Assembly (NCBI GenBank): GCA_963920705.1
Contig: OY987234.1
Coordinates: forward strand, 18,991,794 to 19,055,793
Reading direction: 5' to 3'
Source: Odiellus spinosus
Lineage: Eukaryota; Arthropoda; Arachnida; Opiliones; Phalangiidae
Length of the DNA: 64,000 bases
Made by a program: the position numbers and the translations under genes. Positions 12,757 to 24,297 of the stretch are shown here, one piece after another. The notes beneath the pieces were generated by a model. It was not told where the DNA came from. It saw nothing but the letters and a program-made list of their open reading frames with translations, and ran no database searches. Each line of letters starts with the position of its first letter. The first letter of the stretch is position 1.

Positions 12757-12763
12757 CTTGTTC

Positions 12764-14469
12764 TAATATTCAAGAACTATTACTGTACAGCTATCTATTT
12801 TCGGCCTAGTAACTTCTATTTTATTATTGATTAACCATTATTTTTGTGAGTATGTTTCATTTAATGATAGTAAACTTCTCAGATAATGGATTTGCCCGAG
12901 TGATACGGGGTCAGCTCAGAGTTTCACGTTAGTATCATTTACTTCTTTTATTACAGTTTAAAAGTAACTGTATAAAAATTTTACTAGAAAAGCTTTTAAT
13001 ATAGCCCCCTCCCTTTTATTTTTTTTTTATGAACAAGAGGGTAAAATAAATCTTTATTTACGTGTAAATCTAAATTAATCTTTTACTAAAACTGTATAAG
13101 TAAGCTTTTTTTTTTTTTTAATTTTATTTACCGTTAAACGAGCGTTTATTGTTAAAAGATTAATTTAGCCCGGATGGTCGGTTCCTATGCTTGTCTATAA
13201 AATCAGTCCCTTGATGGGTAAACCTTTTGTTCTCCCACGTTTTAAAAGAGGCACGTCTTTACCTTACCTAACTAGAGTAGACTTCATCACTACCCCTATA
13301 CCACGCGGTAGATTTTCTAAGCTCTTTTTGTTACCCAAGAAAGAGAAATTAAGCCTTGCCGGAATGTTTCCGAATATCGGAGATCCGACCGCTGCATCAA
13401 CTAGAAAAGGGATAGTTTGTCGATAGTTAAAGGTTGAAAGAAAAGGATGATTAAATTTTTTAATAGATAAATTTATTTAAAATACTCCTTTTAGCTTGAT
13501 CTACTTGTTTATTTAGCTGAAAGGTCACTGTAGAGGTTATGTAAGATTAACTTCCATATAAGAATCTTCTACCAATCAGGAGTGGCTTACTAAATTTCAA
13601 ACCCGCGTCTATAATCCCAGTTCCGTCTATTTTTAGTTTTAAAATTTCAAACCCTGCTAAGCCTAATTTAAGATGCAGTAATTAAAAACACACGAACTCG
13701 TTTGATTAAGATCCTTCGACCAATCGGCGCTAACCTCTTCTAAATTTTAAACCAGCCTAAATAACTATAAGATAAATTTCCGGCCCTTTTAGTGTCCCTG
13801 ATAAGTCTAATTCTAGATAATTAATAAGCCGAGATATTTTTTAGTAAGTTTCAGAAATTTAAAAGTTATCATTTTCTCAATCCCTTTATTTTCGGGTTTT
13901 TATATATTTTTTTATCAGTCTGAACCTGAGGTCGATTTTTTCGTTAATTTCCCAAACGGCCTTACCGGAAATACCTTAGAGAATAGACCATATGGTTTTT
14001 GTCTAATAGAAGATCCTAAGTAGACTTAATGCTCTTCATCCCTTTGGTTTTACAGTCTATATCATTTCTAGTATACAATGCCTGATAAAGATACGCTCTT
14101 AACTCTTACTGATCATCTTGCTTATACAGTTACAGCTTTGAAAGGAACTTTAATTTATATTTAAAAATCACGTTTTCCAATCGGAGTTTGGTCCCTTCTA
14201 AATCTGTGATAGAATCCATTTGATCTTTGAGAATGTATACAAAGTTATTAAGACTTGAAATCAATTGGCAAGTAGGCTTAACACGGATCTATGGAGAGTT
14301 TAGTATCTTACCTGTAATGAGTTTCCGACCATGGAGCGAATGCTCTTCACTTTTAACCTTTTTACTGTCTGTAATGATATTTAATTTATGTTTGTGTTAC
14401 GATAAGGAAACAAAATATAATTCTCTAGGGATACGTTTGACTGTTTTGACGACCCGATAGCTAGTCAGT
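12764..14469. other. Non-coding interval
   Basis: Contains T runs (13022-13028, 13107-13120). A 79-codon ATG frame at 13187-13426 is richer in G+C than its surroundings (basic product, ends ...STRKGIVCR) but matches no family I know and has no clear splice sites. I treat it as unproven. Confidence 0.4.
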
Positions 14470-14509
14470 AAGATAAATCACTTGTTATCACTCTTCATTC
14501 TCCCTTTAA
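14470..14509 (-). mobile_element. Family D right end, solo fragment D7
   Basis: About 40 bp resembling the D right end: ATAAATCACTTGTTATCA then CATTCTCCCTTTAA. No matching left end was found within several hundred bases upstream. Confidence 0.5.
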
Positions 14510-15263
14510 AACGAAAATAAGTCTTCCGCAATGAAGTAAAGATGTGGGAAATGATTCAAACGGTATGCTAGTGTTATTGTGGAATTCATCGTTGTTTAGG
14601 CTTAACTTCCTTCTGAATGATACCAGAACATATTTTTTTCTATCTACCAATATTTTCCTCGAAAGGAAATTAGTCGCGCCTCCTTTGTTCGAATATAATC
14701 TTATAGTCTGAGATACAAAGGAATGATATTCGGGACAACCTCTAGACGCATCAATCGTTCGAACCGCTGGCGCTCCTCTATTTCGATATGTTGATACGAG
14801 AAACAACTGAACGGATATGGGAAAAAAATAAAAAAAATAATAATACTGTGACGTATCTAAGTTCAAAAATGTAATATCTCCGTCACTGTATTCTTATTGA
14901 ATTATCGTAAAGAATATCTGTAGATTATATAAGGGACTCTTCACAACCGCCACATATCAAAGCATTTCATTGGCTTTTGAATCTTATTTCCAAAATGTGC
15001 CTGGGCCCCCAAAGTTTAACCTCTGAACCAAAGATTGAAACTGATCTACAGATATCAAGAACAATATAATATAAACTTTATTATCGTTCGAAAAATCGTC
15101 TGCTTCTCCAAATTAATTCGCTACCGAAACTGAAACCCTCTTCCAACACCTGAGGTTTTTGACTTCAACAGCACTGTGATAGTTTTGGGTCGTTAATAAT
15201 TCCTTAGCAGACTGTTTTGATCGAGAATATTCTCCTTGTCTAAAAAAATTACTGATATAACAT
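14510..15263. other. Non-coding interval
   Basis: A 123-codon - strand frame at 14495-14866 begins in AT-rich low-complexity sequence and overlaps the D7 end. It is not credible as a gene. Nothing else recognised. Confidence 0.5.
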
Positions 15264-15271
15264 GTTTTAAG

Positions 15272-15510
15272 CAGGGACGGAAATAAGAAATTTTTCTTAT
15301 TGGACAAATGTCCAGTAACCCCCCTTTAAAATTCAGAAGTTACCGGACATTTAACAAAATTACCAGACAATGCTACATTTCCTGTATTGAAAAGTACTTT
15401 TTTTTATCGGACATTTGTCCAGTGACCCCCTCTTAAAAATAAAAAGTTATCGGACATTTGGAAAATTTATCGGACAAATGACCAGTGACTTGTGCTTATT
15501 TCCGTCCCTG
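15272..15510. mobile_element. hAT-like MITE K (8 bp target duplication GTTTTAAG)
   Basis: Termini CAGGGACGGAAATAAG and CTTATTTCCGTCCCTG. GTTTTAAG at 15264-15271 is repeated at 15511-15518. CAGGG termini with an 8 bp duplication are diagnostic of the hAT superfamily. Inside, a block of about 130 bp containing the palindrome GGACAAATGTCC is present twice in degenerate form (about 15300-15355 and 15407-15462), as an internal tandem duplication. Confidence 0.92.
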
Positions 15511-15518
15511 GTTTTAAG

Positions 15519-16520
15519 CTTTCTACGTGTGTAAAGTTATTCGTTTATAACGAAATTAGGTCAGTCATAATAACGTGGTAGTTAGAATAGTTAGTAATTG
15601 AAAATATCTTTTAATTAGACGTGAATAATCATTTTGGGCATCAGACTGAGTAAATTTAAGTTTTGTAGTTAATACATTTATGCACATATGTGCAAGATTT
15701 GCCATTCTCTTCGGTCGCATCTTGGGCTTCTTCGTAAGTTCGTATCGAGGGACACTTGCGGCGAAGCGTTTTCGTGTTTGTCGCGTAAAAGGTTTCACTC
15801 GCCGTGCGTGTGTATACATATAAATCTATAGTATTTTCGTGGCGAATCTACTGCGGTTTGTGCTCCTAGTTTTATAGTAAGACAATATAGATCTCAGGTA
15901 TACTACCATCTATAGTGATTGGTCGTTTTTTTTTTTTTTTTTTTGTTTCCCGACTGTCGCGCTGATTTCCGAGTTATTTTTCCTTGTTTTTCTTAGGTTG
16001 GGGAAGATTTCTCCTCCTTATCCTAGAATACGAGGGATTTTATTACATCAATCTATGACAAATAATGCGCTGGTACTTTACGTATATCTTCTATAGTGTT
16101 TTCGATAGTTCTATGTCCTCTATCTCGGTTTATTTTCTACTTTTGGGATGTTTTTACACATTTTTTTTATCATTCTTCTTTCCCTGAATCAATATATTTG
16201 GTAACAATAGCTTATTTTGTTGGGTTGGAACGTCTTATTTTTTATATGAATATTTAGATAAAAAGGTATTTAGACAATACGGCTCGCAAGTTCCTACACT
16301 CTTGTTCAAGAATCAAAATATATTATTCTCCATGCATGTAACAAGTCTGTTATTAAGGTTAAAATTTTTAACTCGACATTAACCAAATTAGAAAAGCTGT
16401 AGCGAATTAATACACAATTTGGGAAAAAGTAGTCCTTTAGAAGCTCGAGTTATAATTTTGTTTAAGCTTGATGATTTAGGCTTACCGTTTTAAGAGAGGT
16501 TATGGGCATTTGGGTAACTG
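15519..16520. other. Non-coding interval with a CpG-rich patch
   Basis: The patch 15700-15800 is CpG rich and falls within an 84-codon - strand frame at 15565-15819 with a very basic N-terminus. No family recognised. A T run of about 16 bp lies at 15928-15943. Confidence 0.4.
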
Positions 16521-16527
16521 ATACTGA

Positions 16528-16866
16528 CAGAAGCCGATGAAACCCTTCTTTGAAGTCTATTACTCCCGGGTCTTGTCTACCCCTCTCTGTATGGGTTATT
16601 CTCAAAAGGCGCGATTCGTACGCCTCCTAACGGTAGATATTTTCGGAGCGGGAGCTCGTCGAGCGAATATCTCTAGCAGCCTTGGAGTTCGGCCAAAAAA
16701 CGTCGTAGTTTGTGGAGAGAGAGAATTTCCAATTTTCCGTAGACAGGGGGGGATGAAGTAGGACCCCTTCTAACTCGTAAAATTGGGAATTTTACCCATA
16801 CAGAGAGGAGCGCTATATGGAACATTGGAGTAGTAGACTTCAAAGGAGGGTTTTCATCGGCTTCTG
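16528..16866 (+). mobile_element. Family A MITE, copy A2 (target duplication ATACTGA)
   Basis: Full length, 339 bp. ATACTGA at 16521-16527 is repeated at 16867-16873. Subfamily I. Keeps an open frame of about 74 codons from the ATG inside the left terminal repeat. Confidence 0.95.
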
Positions 16867-16873
16867 ATACTGA

Positions 16874-17509
16874 GTATATTTGAAGCCACGTACCACCAGA
16901 TTTTTCTTAATTATAATATATATTCAAAATATGTTGATTGGTCTTTTTTTATTCCAATCTTAGTTTATGATCGTAGCTTTAGAATATGATTTCCCTAATG
17001 TATAAACGCTAATTATAATTAAATGTTCTTAGTACCTTTCTCTTTTTATTCATTTTTTATACGGCGTCAAAGATAATTTTGAATACCTAATTACCCACTT
17101 CTTCGCGCGAATTCCCTATTCGCCGTAATACAATCCTGTTTTTTTTTTTTTTTTTTTTGGTTGTTACTGGGTCATACTTCCAATCGATTCCCTTAACCTG
17201 GCTCTTCTTCTTTTTCTTATCCTATTTGTTTATTCATATATTCGGATTTTTTTTGGCCCCCTTTTTATTTTTCTTCAAAACCTCAAGTCTGAGAAAAATG
17301 GGGAAATTTAAAATATGAACATGGTTCCCACCATAAAAACCGAGCACTAATCAAGATAATATTTTATAATTAAATTTTAATTATAATTAATATTTTATAA
17401 TTTACTGTGAGACCATAAATTACCGCGTAATTTAACAATTTCCAAAGTAATTGTAATTTTGGAACTGCAATTAATCTTTAGACATACCGAAGACGAGTGC
17501 AGGGCTCCC
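16874..17509. other. Non-coding interval
   Basis: T run at about 17142-17158. A 14 bp AT direct repeat, AATATTTTATAATT, lies near 17368 and 17390. No gene recognised. Confidence 0.5.
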
Positions 17510-17743
17510 ACCAGGTCCCTAAAATACCTAAAACCCCCTAATTTTTTTTAGGTCCCTAAACCACCATAAAATCGTGATTTGGTCCGTAAATCACAGTAAA
17601 ATCGTGTTTTTTGGTCCCAAAATCACCATATTTCTAGTCAATTTGGTTAAAAGTAGTGGCGTCCTATAATATTGAACCCAAATTTTTTCCGAAGTCGAAA
17701 AACTGACAGCGAGAAAAACTAACTAAGTTTGGTGGGAGCCCTG
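17510..17743. mobile_element. hAT-like MITE L
   Basis: Termini CAGGGCTCCCACCA and TGGTGGGAGCCCTG are perfect inverse complements. CGAGTG flanks both sides directly (6 bp, shorter than the 8 expected for hAT). The left half holds two to three degenerate copies of a 32 bp unit starting GGTCC(C/G)(T/A)AAA with AAAATCGTG inside (17530-17625). Confidence 0.75.
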
Positions 17744-18555
17744 CGAGTGTCATTACAACCACTATAGGGTTGCGCTCACGTGTCTTAACCTAAATGCTAA
17801 CACCGAAATATGTACACCTCCTTTCAAATAACTTGACCCGCCTTACCGATTATGCCCGTCTCGAAAATTACTTTCCAATTTGTCCGTGATGGTAGACCAT
17901 TTATATATTTTTTTACGCGAGGTTATACTATAAAAGAGTGATCAGTTAGAAGAAGTAAATGCCCTTTACCCACTCCTTTACTCCTCCTACACGGTTCCTA
18001 GGTTTAATTCTTTTTTTTTTTTTTTCCACGCTCTGGATACCACCCCTCACTGAGGCTCGACTAGTTCGACCATTTCCACGCTAGACAGCTCCTTACTTTG
18101 ACGCGGATGGTGGATAATGTTAGAAAACAAGTTAAGTTTGCTGTACCTGTAAACCTGGGATACCTTATTTCTCGATGTTAATTGATTTCTTTGAGATATA
18201 AGGTACCTCTAAGCCTTGGACACGCTGTAGACTTGAATTTATTTTAACTATTGGGTGGAACGGTGCGCCGACTAATTAAAAGTGACCTCTGGCTTTCCAG
18301 TAGTTCCCTAATTCGTTTAATGTTCTCGCAGGCTGACGCCACGTATACTACTTACTTTGTAACTAATAAAAGATCACTCTGAAATGTTATTTTGGTTAGG
18401 GTATGGCGGAGGGATACGCGATGTTAAACTACATAGAGAAAAAAAGTTGAACCTTTTTTTGCTAGTACGTACCTATATAGTTTTGTTATCCACACTGCGC
18501 TTTAGTAACCTTTAAATGGAGTTTCCTCAAATGAAACGTTTTTTTAGATATATAG
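17744..18555. other. Non-coding interval
   Basis: T run at about 18009-18025. Only chance-length frames. Nothing recognised. Confidence 0.5.
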
Positions 18556-18660
18556 TTTATTTCACCATGATTTGACAGCGCGTACAAAGCTAGGGTATTG
18601 GTTTTTATGGTTTGATTTATATGGAGATAAAGTACGTGTAGCTTTGCATGTATTGAAAAT
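18556..18660. repeat. Family N foldback repeat, copy N2
   Basis: Left arm TTTCACCATGATTTGACAGC then CGTACAAAGCT. The right arm carries the inverse, GTGTAGCTTTGCATG...TTGAAAA. Overlaps a 125-codon - strand frame (18486-18863) that I regard as chance. Confidence 0.5.
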
Positions 18661-19279
18661 CTAAATTGGTTATTGATGTAGCTGCATCTTCGAAAAGAGA
18701 TCAATGAGACTCTAACATCCTCCCAAAATAATGAAATTTTGGAATTAAAACAACGTATTAGATGCGTTTTATTAACTCTAATAAATATCACGAATCTTAA
18801 ATAAATCTTGGCAGACCATAAATTAGCCAAGCATACACTTATATAGCTAATTATAATTTTCAAGGTTATAATGTCTCTATTTTAATAAATTATATTAATA
18901 TTAAATTTAAAATTATTTTATATTGAATTAAAATCTTTATCACTCTCAGTTTTGGAAGAGTACAATATAGTTAAACACCTGTTTTAAAATTTAATCCTTA
19001 GCTGTTCTATTTTTATCTCTAAGTTTCCCTTTAAATGTTATTTATATCTTGTTTTATTGAGTAGTTTATAAGCGCTGTCAACTTCATAATTCAAACAATT
19101 TATTTTACTTGCGCATATCTTTGCGTTGGAGTCTGTCTCAATTTGTTCTTTTTCCCACGCTTATGACAATGATTTTTTGATGCAATAGTAATTTTATTGA
19201 AATAGCTTTGGTTATAGTGATAAATTGGGTTGTTGTTGGATATTTGCGATGGTATAACTTTTCCTTTTTTTTTTTTTGT

Positions 19280-19311
<32 letters not shown>

Positions 19312-19397
19312 CTATTTTACTTCTATAACGATTTCCCGTATACACGTAAAATCCTTTTGTTTACAAATGCCCAGCTGACTCGAGTGGGATTATTGCG
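18661..19397. other. Non-coding interval with long T tracts
   Basis: T-rich sequence at about 19264-19311, including a run of about 30 T. No gene. Confidence 0.55.
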
Positions 19398-19514
19398 AAT
19401 TCCAACTTGAATTTGCCACGTTTAGGAAGCTGGGACTACACGGTCTGTTTCTGTTACTTATCTTTGAGATAAAGGGGCCTTTAGCTTTGATTGTGTTGAC
19501 CATTCTAGGTGGAA
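19398..19514. repeat. Family N foldback repeat, copy N4
   Basis: Left arm TTCCAACTTGAATTTGCCAC then AAGCT. The right arm in inverse reads TTCCACCTAGAATGGTCAAC then AAAGCTA. Same layout and size as the other N copies. Confidence 0.5.
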
Positions 19515-20141
19515 TTAGTTGTAGCTTAGTTTGAACCGTTTGGAAATATGTAAACAGGATTTTTTTCAGAGATGTCTATCTCTTCTATAAGTTTCCAAGT
19601 TTTCACGAATATCAAATATTTTCAATTTATTTATATCAGAAAATACAATTATGATTTCACCATGAACTGCTTCTTCTACTTTATTCAAAAAATATATACT
19701 TTTATGCTACTATTAAAGAGTTGTTCGCAAAATTTCAAAACCGGAGGAGTATTAACATAAGTATAATTAAATATATGTATGCTATAGAGCTCATTTCCCC
19801 TTAATAATCAATTTCAAGAGAATTTTTCCACTATCGTCTTAGAGTTCAAAAATTATCCTCCGTCAATCCTGTTAAAAAGCAGTGTATTTATTTACCCTAG
19901 CCTTCGCTATTTTGAAAACTGTTCGAGGGAAAAGGGGCCCAAAGAGGGCTGAACCATGCCAAATATTATAGCGACGTAATATCGTGAGCTTCCGAAATAT
20001 ACCAATTTATTTTAAAGGTGAAATAATAACGTAGATAATCATACGTCAACATCCTATGGAGATAAACTTGTAAATAGGGTGAAAAATGTCAAATATAATT
20101 TTAATCCATTTAAAATTATTATGTCAAAAATAATCAGACGT
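19515..20141. other. Non-coding interval
   Basis: AT-rich, no element ends or gene recognised. Confidence 0.5.
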
Positions 20142-20258
20142 CTTGAAGGTGCTAAGCCTAATCTCTATGACAGCGAAAAACGTAAACGAAATGATTCTAT
20201 TGATTGGCAGAAGGGGAACTGAGACTGTTTTAAAAGAATTAGGCTTAGCACCTTTCAA
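20142..20258. repeat. Inverted repeat with GGTGCTAAGCCTAAT arms
   Basis: Left arm CTTGAAGGTGCTAAGCCTAA; right arm in inverse nearly identical, about 22 bp. The arms share the AGGCTTAGC core seen in the D and E hairpins, so this may be a relative that lost its TTAA-type ends. Confidence 0.6.
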
Positions 20259-21012
20259 ATTAAAGGAAGAGTTTAAACGATCTGTCGAATTTAGGTCGAT
20301 TAAAAATTTTTAAAATTATTGTAGATCGCTTAGTTTTAAAATAATAATTAATGTCAATTTTAAGTACTTATTACAACGTTTTAAGATCTGTATATAACCA
20401 GACCGTCCTCTGGTCATTAATATATTAATTTGAACAACTTTTAAGGTAACTCCCAGGAGCAGAATCTATTTAAAATTTAAATATAATTTAACAGAACTCT
20501 AAAATTAGTGAAAGTTTAATTTCAATAATAATAATGATACCCGATAATGCATTCGTACATTACAGCTATACTGCAAGTTTAGATTACTAGTTTTAGTCTT
20601 TATTCTAAAATTAGAATGATATCCTAGCTAGAATTTAAAATAATTCTTGTTTATATCACCAGGGGGAAGCTCCGTACAAAAATAACTTATCACGCTATTC
20701 TCTTATTACCCTTTTGAAAAATACCCCCTGGATATATGGGGTTAAAAATGTCATCCTTCAGGGCCTAACCATCCAGAAAATCTTAAAGGACATGTCTCGT
20801 GAAATTTATTGACTATTTTAGTCGATAATTAAACAAAAGAATGTCAAACTCTGTTTCAATTGAATTGATTTTCACGTCGGCTGCTTATACTTTCGCTCTC
20901 TCCTCTGCGCGTGAACCAATTTGGCATCCTTTTTTTTAGCCTAATTTCGAAACATAGATAATTAACCGGGAAATTGCCAATAAATATTTGGCAAGTTTTA
21001 ATAATGTTATAG
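20259..21012. other. Non-coding interval with a short hairpin
   Basis: CCAGGGGG at 20659-20666 is mirrored by CCCCCTGG at 20724-20731, bounding a 73 bp segment. No gene recognised. Confidence 0.45.
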
Positions 21013-21019
21013 GCCTATT

Positions 21020-21357
21020 CAGAAGCCGATGAAACCCTCCTTTGAAGTCTATTACTCCCGGGTCTTGTCTACCACTCTCTGTATGGGTTATTCTCAAAAG
21101 GCGCGATCCGTACGCCTCCTAACGGTAGATATTTTCGGAGCGGGAGTTCGTCGAGCGAATATCTCTAGCAGCCTTGGAGTTCGTCCAAAAAACGTCGTCG
21201 TTTGTGGAGAGAGAGAATTTCCAATTTTCCGTAGACAGGGGGGGATGAAGTAGGACCCCTTCTAACTCGTAAAATTGGGAATTTTACCCATACAGAGAGG
21301 AGCGCTATATGGAACATTGGAGTAGTAGACTTCAAAGGAGGGTTTCATCGGCTTCTG
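21020..21357 (+). mobile_element. Family A MITE, copy A3 (target duplication GCCTATT)
   Basis: Full length, 338 bp, subfamily I. GCCTATT at 21013-21019 is repeated at 21358-21364. Open frame of about 74 codons retained. Confidence 0.95.
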
Positions 21358-21364
21358 GCCTATT

Positions 21365-22146
21365 TTACAATCGTTATAAAAATTAGACAGTTGATGTAAA
21401 CGAGGCTTAGCGTGTGAAGCTAGGCTTTCTACAGTAAGTTGATCACGTGATCACTATTGTCTGCTAAATCTCTAGCCATGTTTACTCAATGAAAAACTAA
21501 ATTTTTTTTATTTAGACTTGCCCTTTAATAAATACATAGTACTTATAGCTAGGTTCACTCTTAGTTTTCATTACGTACAGATCTTATTTACCCGTCTACT
21601 CTTTATAGATGAGGTGGTTTAGATTCGTAAAAGCTGAAACCTCAAGCTCTATTCTGAATACGTTTAAGTTTCCCCTGTAGTAACGAGTTTCGTTGACCTA
21701 TTTCGTCTTTTTGAAAAGGAAATACCATTGCTCGTTTCATAATAGTTATAAGTTAGAAAGGATCCCTAGACGTCATTTAACGTATTCCAAGAAGGGGAAG
21801 CCAAAAGGGGAATTTCAAGGACGAATTGAACTTTTTTTTTTTTTTTTTTTTTTATTAAACTTTTCCTACTTTGAATTTTTAATTTCCAAGTTCTTAAGAG
21901 TACTTGGTCGGTTCTAATACAGGTTTTTGGTTTTTAAAAAAATCGACACCTGTGTATTGGGAGATTATATCGCGTCTCACGTAGTAATACCTTGTTTTGG
22001 GTCGCCCTAATTTAGGAATATTGCACAGTTATTTCTAAGAAAAATAAATATCTGATTTGGATTTATTTTACTGAACAATTTAACTAAAATTGTTTTTATT
22101 GCCGTATCGAACGATTGCCAAATGTTTGCAGCATTCTTCTTTAAAG
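21365..22146. other. Non-coding interval with a 14 bp palindrome
   Basis: TGATCACGTGATCA at 21440-21453 is a perfect palindrome centred on an E-box (CACGTG). A T run of about 21 bp lies at 21833-21853. Confidence 0.5.
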
Positions 22147-22437
22147 CCACGTTCATACTAAATCTTGGAATCGATTAAAACTATTTCTAAACGTTTCGCT
22201 TGAGTCGTGTGAACGGAAAACCATCTTTTCTCGAATCGATTTGATTCGATTTCTCGAAACTGCTTCGGGAACCAGTTTTTTTACCGATTCGGTTTCAACA
22301 ACCGATGAATGAAGCTACAATAAATCGATTTATACAGATAATGCTTGAACACGTAACGCTTAAATCGATTCCTGGCGATTTCAATATCGGTTTGATTTTA
22401 GTTATTCAAACCGAGTAAGAAATGCTAGTGTGACTCT
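22147..22437. repeat. Possible family I element, copy I2 (degenerate)
   Basis: The left boundary AAGCCACGTTCATACTAA resembles the I1 end (AAGCTACGTTCACACTAG). The right boundary in inverse reads AGAGTCACACTAGCA. The interior repeats AATCGATT-type words several times. Weak. Confidence 0.35.
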
Positions 22438-22560
22438 ATCTTATGTGGTTTAGTTTTAATACTTTTTTGTATATTTTAATATTATAATTTATTCATTTTT
22501 GTTTAAATAGCGTAAAATACAATTAACTGTCGAAATTTCTATTTAGTATCTCAATTCGTT

Positions 22561-22880
22561 CCCAGGGGGCGCGTTTGTTAATTGACGTTGTTTATTGTAA
22601 AAGCGCGGGAAGGCTGGATTGGGTGTCAATTATTGTTGGTTCTCGCGTGACACACGTTCTGGCGCGCGCGCGCCCGTTCCGGAAATTGGGTTTTTCCTTT
22701 TCATATCGCCTTCCTCTTCCTTCTCTTGTTTTGGCGCGCAATCTTCGCGCCATTGCCTTCTCATCTCTTCGGCTCTTTGCCTCCCTCTTTTTTCTTCTTC
22801 TTTTCTGACGGCTAATACCCGATTCGTAGGAATCCATGCGTGATCTCCTGGCCGACAGATTTTCTATACTATAACGCGAG
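22561..22880 (+). promoter_or_regulatory. CpG-rich islet, candidate promoter
   Basis: I count about 25 CpG in 300 bp, including GGCGCGCGCGCGCCCG near 22661-22676. TTTTGGCGCG at 22729-22738 matches the E2F consensus TTTSSCGC, and TTCGCGCC follows about 8 bp later in the opposite sense. Pyrimidine-rich sequence follows. Open frames here are overlapping and unconvincing. Could be an internal or alternative promoter. Confidence 0.4.
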
Positions 22881-23074
22881 GATAAACCTATACCATAACT
22901 TTACCTCATCACCCCCTTCTTGGCTCCCACCCGTCACACTTATACCCTTATCTTCGGTACGTGTGCATTGTTTTTATTTCTCTGTAAGGTAACCAAAAGT
23001 ATATAACTTAAACGCAAGTATGGTTGAATTCGCGTGAATTAGTTTTGGGCAACAGCGCTATTTTTTTTATCGAA
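22881..23074. other. Non-coding interval
   Basis: Nothing recognised. Confidence 0.4.
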
Positions 23075-23076
23075 TA

Positions 23077-23226
23077 CCCTCTTCAGACGAGGCGTAATTA
23101 GCCGTGGTTTAATCAGATTTAACCGAGGTTTACGTAGCCTTTTCAGTTCAATAAACCTCGGTTAATTTTGAATAAACCATGGTTAAATCTGATTAAACCG
23201 GCTAGTTACGCCTCGTCTGAAAAGGG
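23077..23226. mobile_element. Family F MITE, copy F1 (TA target)
   Basis: 150 bp. Arms CCCTCTTCAGACGAGGCGTA and inverse of TACGCCTCGTCTGAAAAGGG, flanked by TA on both sides (23075-23076 and 23227-23228). The arms pair for about 55 bp. TA targets indicate the Tc1/mariner superfamily. Confidence 0.85.
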
Positions 23227-23228
23227 TA

Positions 23229-23991
23229 TAAGGGTTGTCTGAATTATAAGGTAGTATTATTTTTCTAGCTTTAAGTGTTTCAGAAGGGCTATTTATGTAA
23301 GGATAGAGTATAGGCCTTGCTAGAAAATTGTTGAATCTGGGAGCGGAAAGCAGGAAATTTACAATGTATACCTTTTCGCTCCTTTGCGTAGGTGGCTCAT
23401 CTCTTAAAAAACACTTTGGACTCCGAATAACCCATAGAATACGTAAAATTTCACTTCTACCATCATTTTTAGAACCCCCCCTGTATAGTTGCAAACTTCT
23501 AAACGTTGCGCTACTAATGTAAATGCTTATATTAGGCATCGCTCGTGTTGATACAAAATACCAGGTTCATATTTTTTTGTATATATCAAAGGATAAACCG
23601 AGAATGAAATTGATGATATAGCGAAACTTCGGCGTTAATCCAGGCGTAAAATCATAATTAGGTGCGCGTAACGCTATTCAACCCAAACCTCGTTTGTACC
23701 CTCCCTTCTCGAGCCGCCCAATAAATCGTTAGTTTTCTTTTTTATTATCTGTTAAATAAATATTTAATTTATTTAGGGAACGAAAGCGAAAGAAACGCGT
23801 ACACTTTATGCTTCCTCGCTTTAGTTAATGTAAATTGTTTGTTTATAATTGAGCAATGGCGTTATTTTAGGCTTTATATAAATTCACTTGCCTTGACATA
23901 TATATATTTATCTTTGCTACTCAATTAGAGTTTGGCAGATAAAAAGGTTTAATTTTTCCCAATATCGCCTAAAAGTGAGTTTATTTTGTAT
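23229..23991. other. Non-coding interval
   Basis: A 118-codon - strand frame (23183-23539) partly covers F1 and is dismissed as chance. Nothing else recognised. Confidence 0.5.
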
Positions 23992-23998
23992 ATTCAGT

Positions 23999-24290
23999 CA
24001 AGAAGGATCAGATAAGGAGAGGAAAAGTGGGGCTGCGTTGAGTTAGAGAGAGAAGAGCCAACCTCCCACTCGGGTGGAAAGGGGGGATAGGAAATTCTCG
24101 AGGTAAACTGTTGTCACGTGGTCGCTAGCTAGCGCGTCTCATAAAGGATTCGTTTTACCCACGCGACAACAATTTACCACGAAGCATCTCTACCCCCGTC
24201 TGTCCCCCGTTCTCCCAGAGTGGGAGTTTAGGCCGACGCAGTAGGAGCCGCGCCGTTCCCACTTTTCCTCTCCTTATCTGATCCTTCTTG
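23999..24290 (+). mobile_element. Family C MITE, copy C1 (target duplication ATTCAGT)
   Basis: Termini CAAGAAGGATCAGATAAGG / inverse, about 33 bp. ATTCAGT at 23992-23998 is repeated at 24291-24297. The inner arms also pair (ACTCCCACTC- and GGTAAA(C/A)TGTTGTC-type blocks), so the whole element is a foldback around GCTAGCTAGC. Confidence 0.93.
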
Positions 24291-24297
24291 ATTCAGT

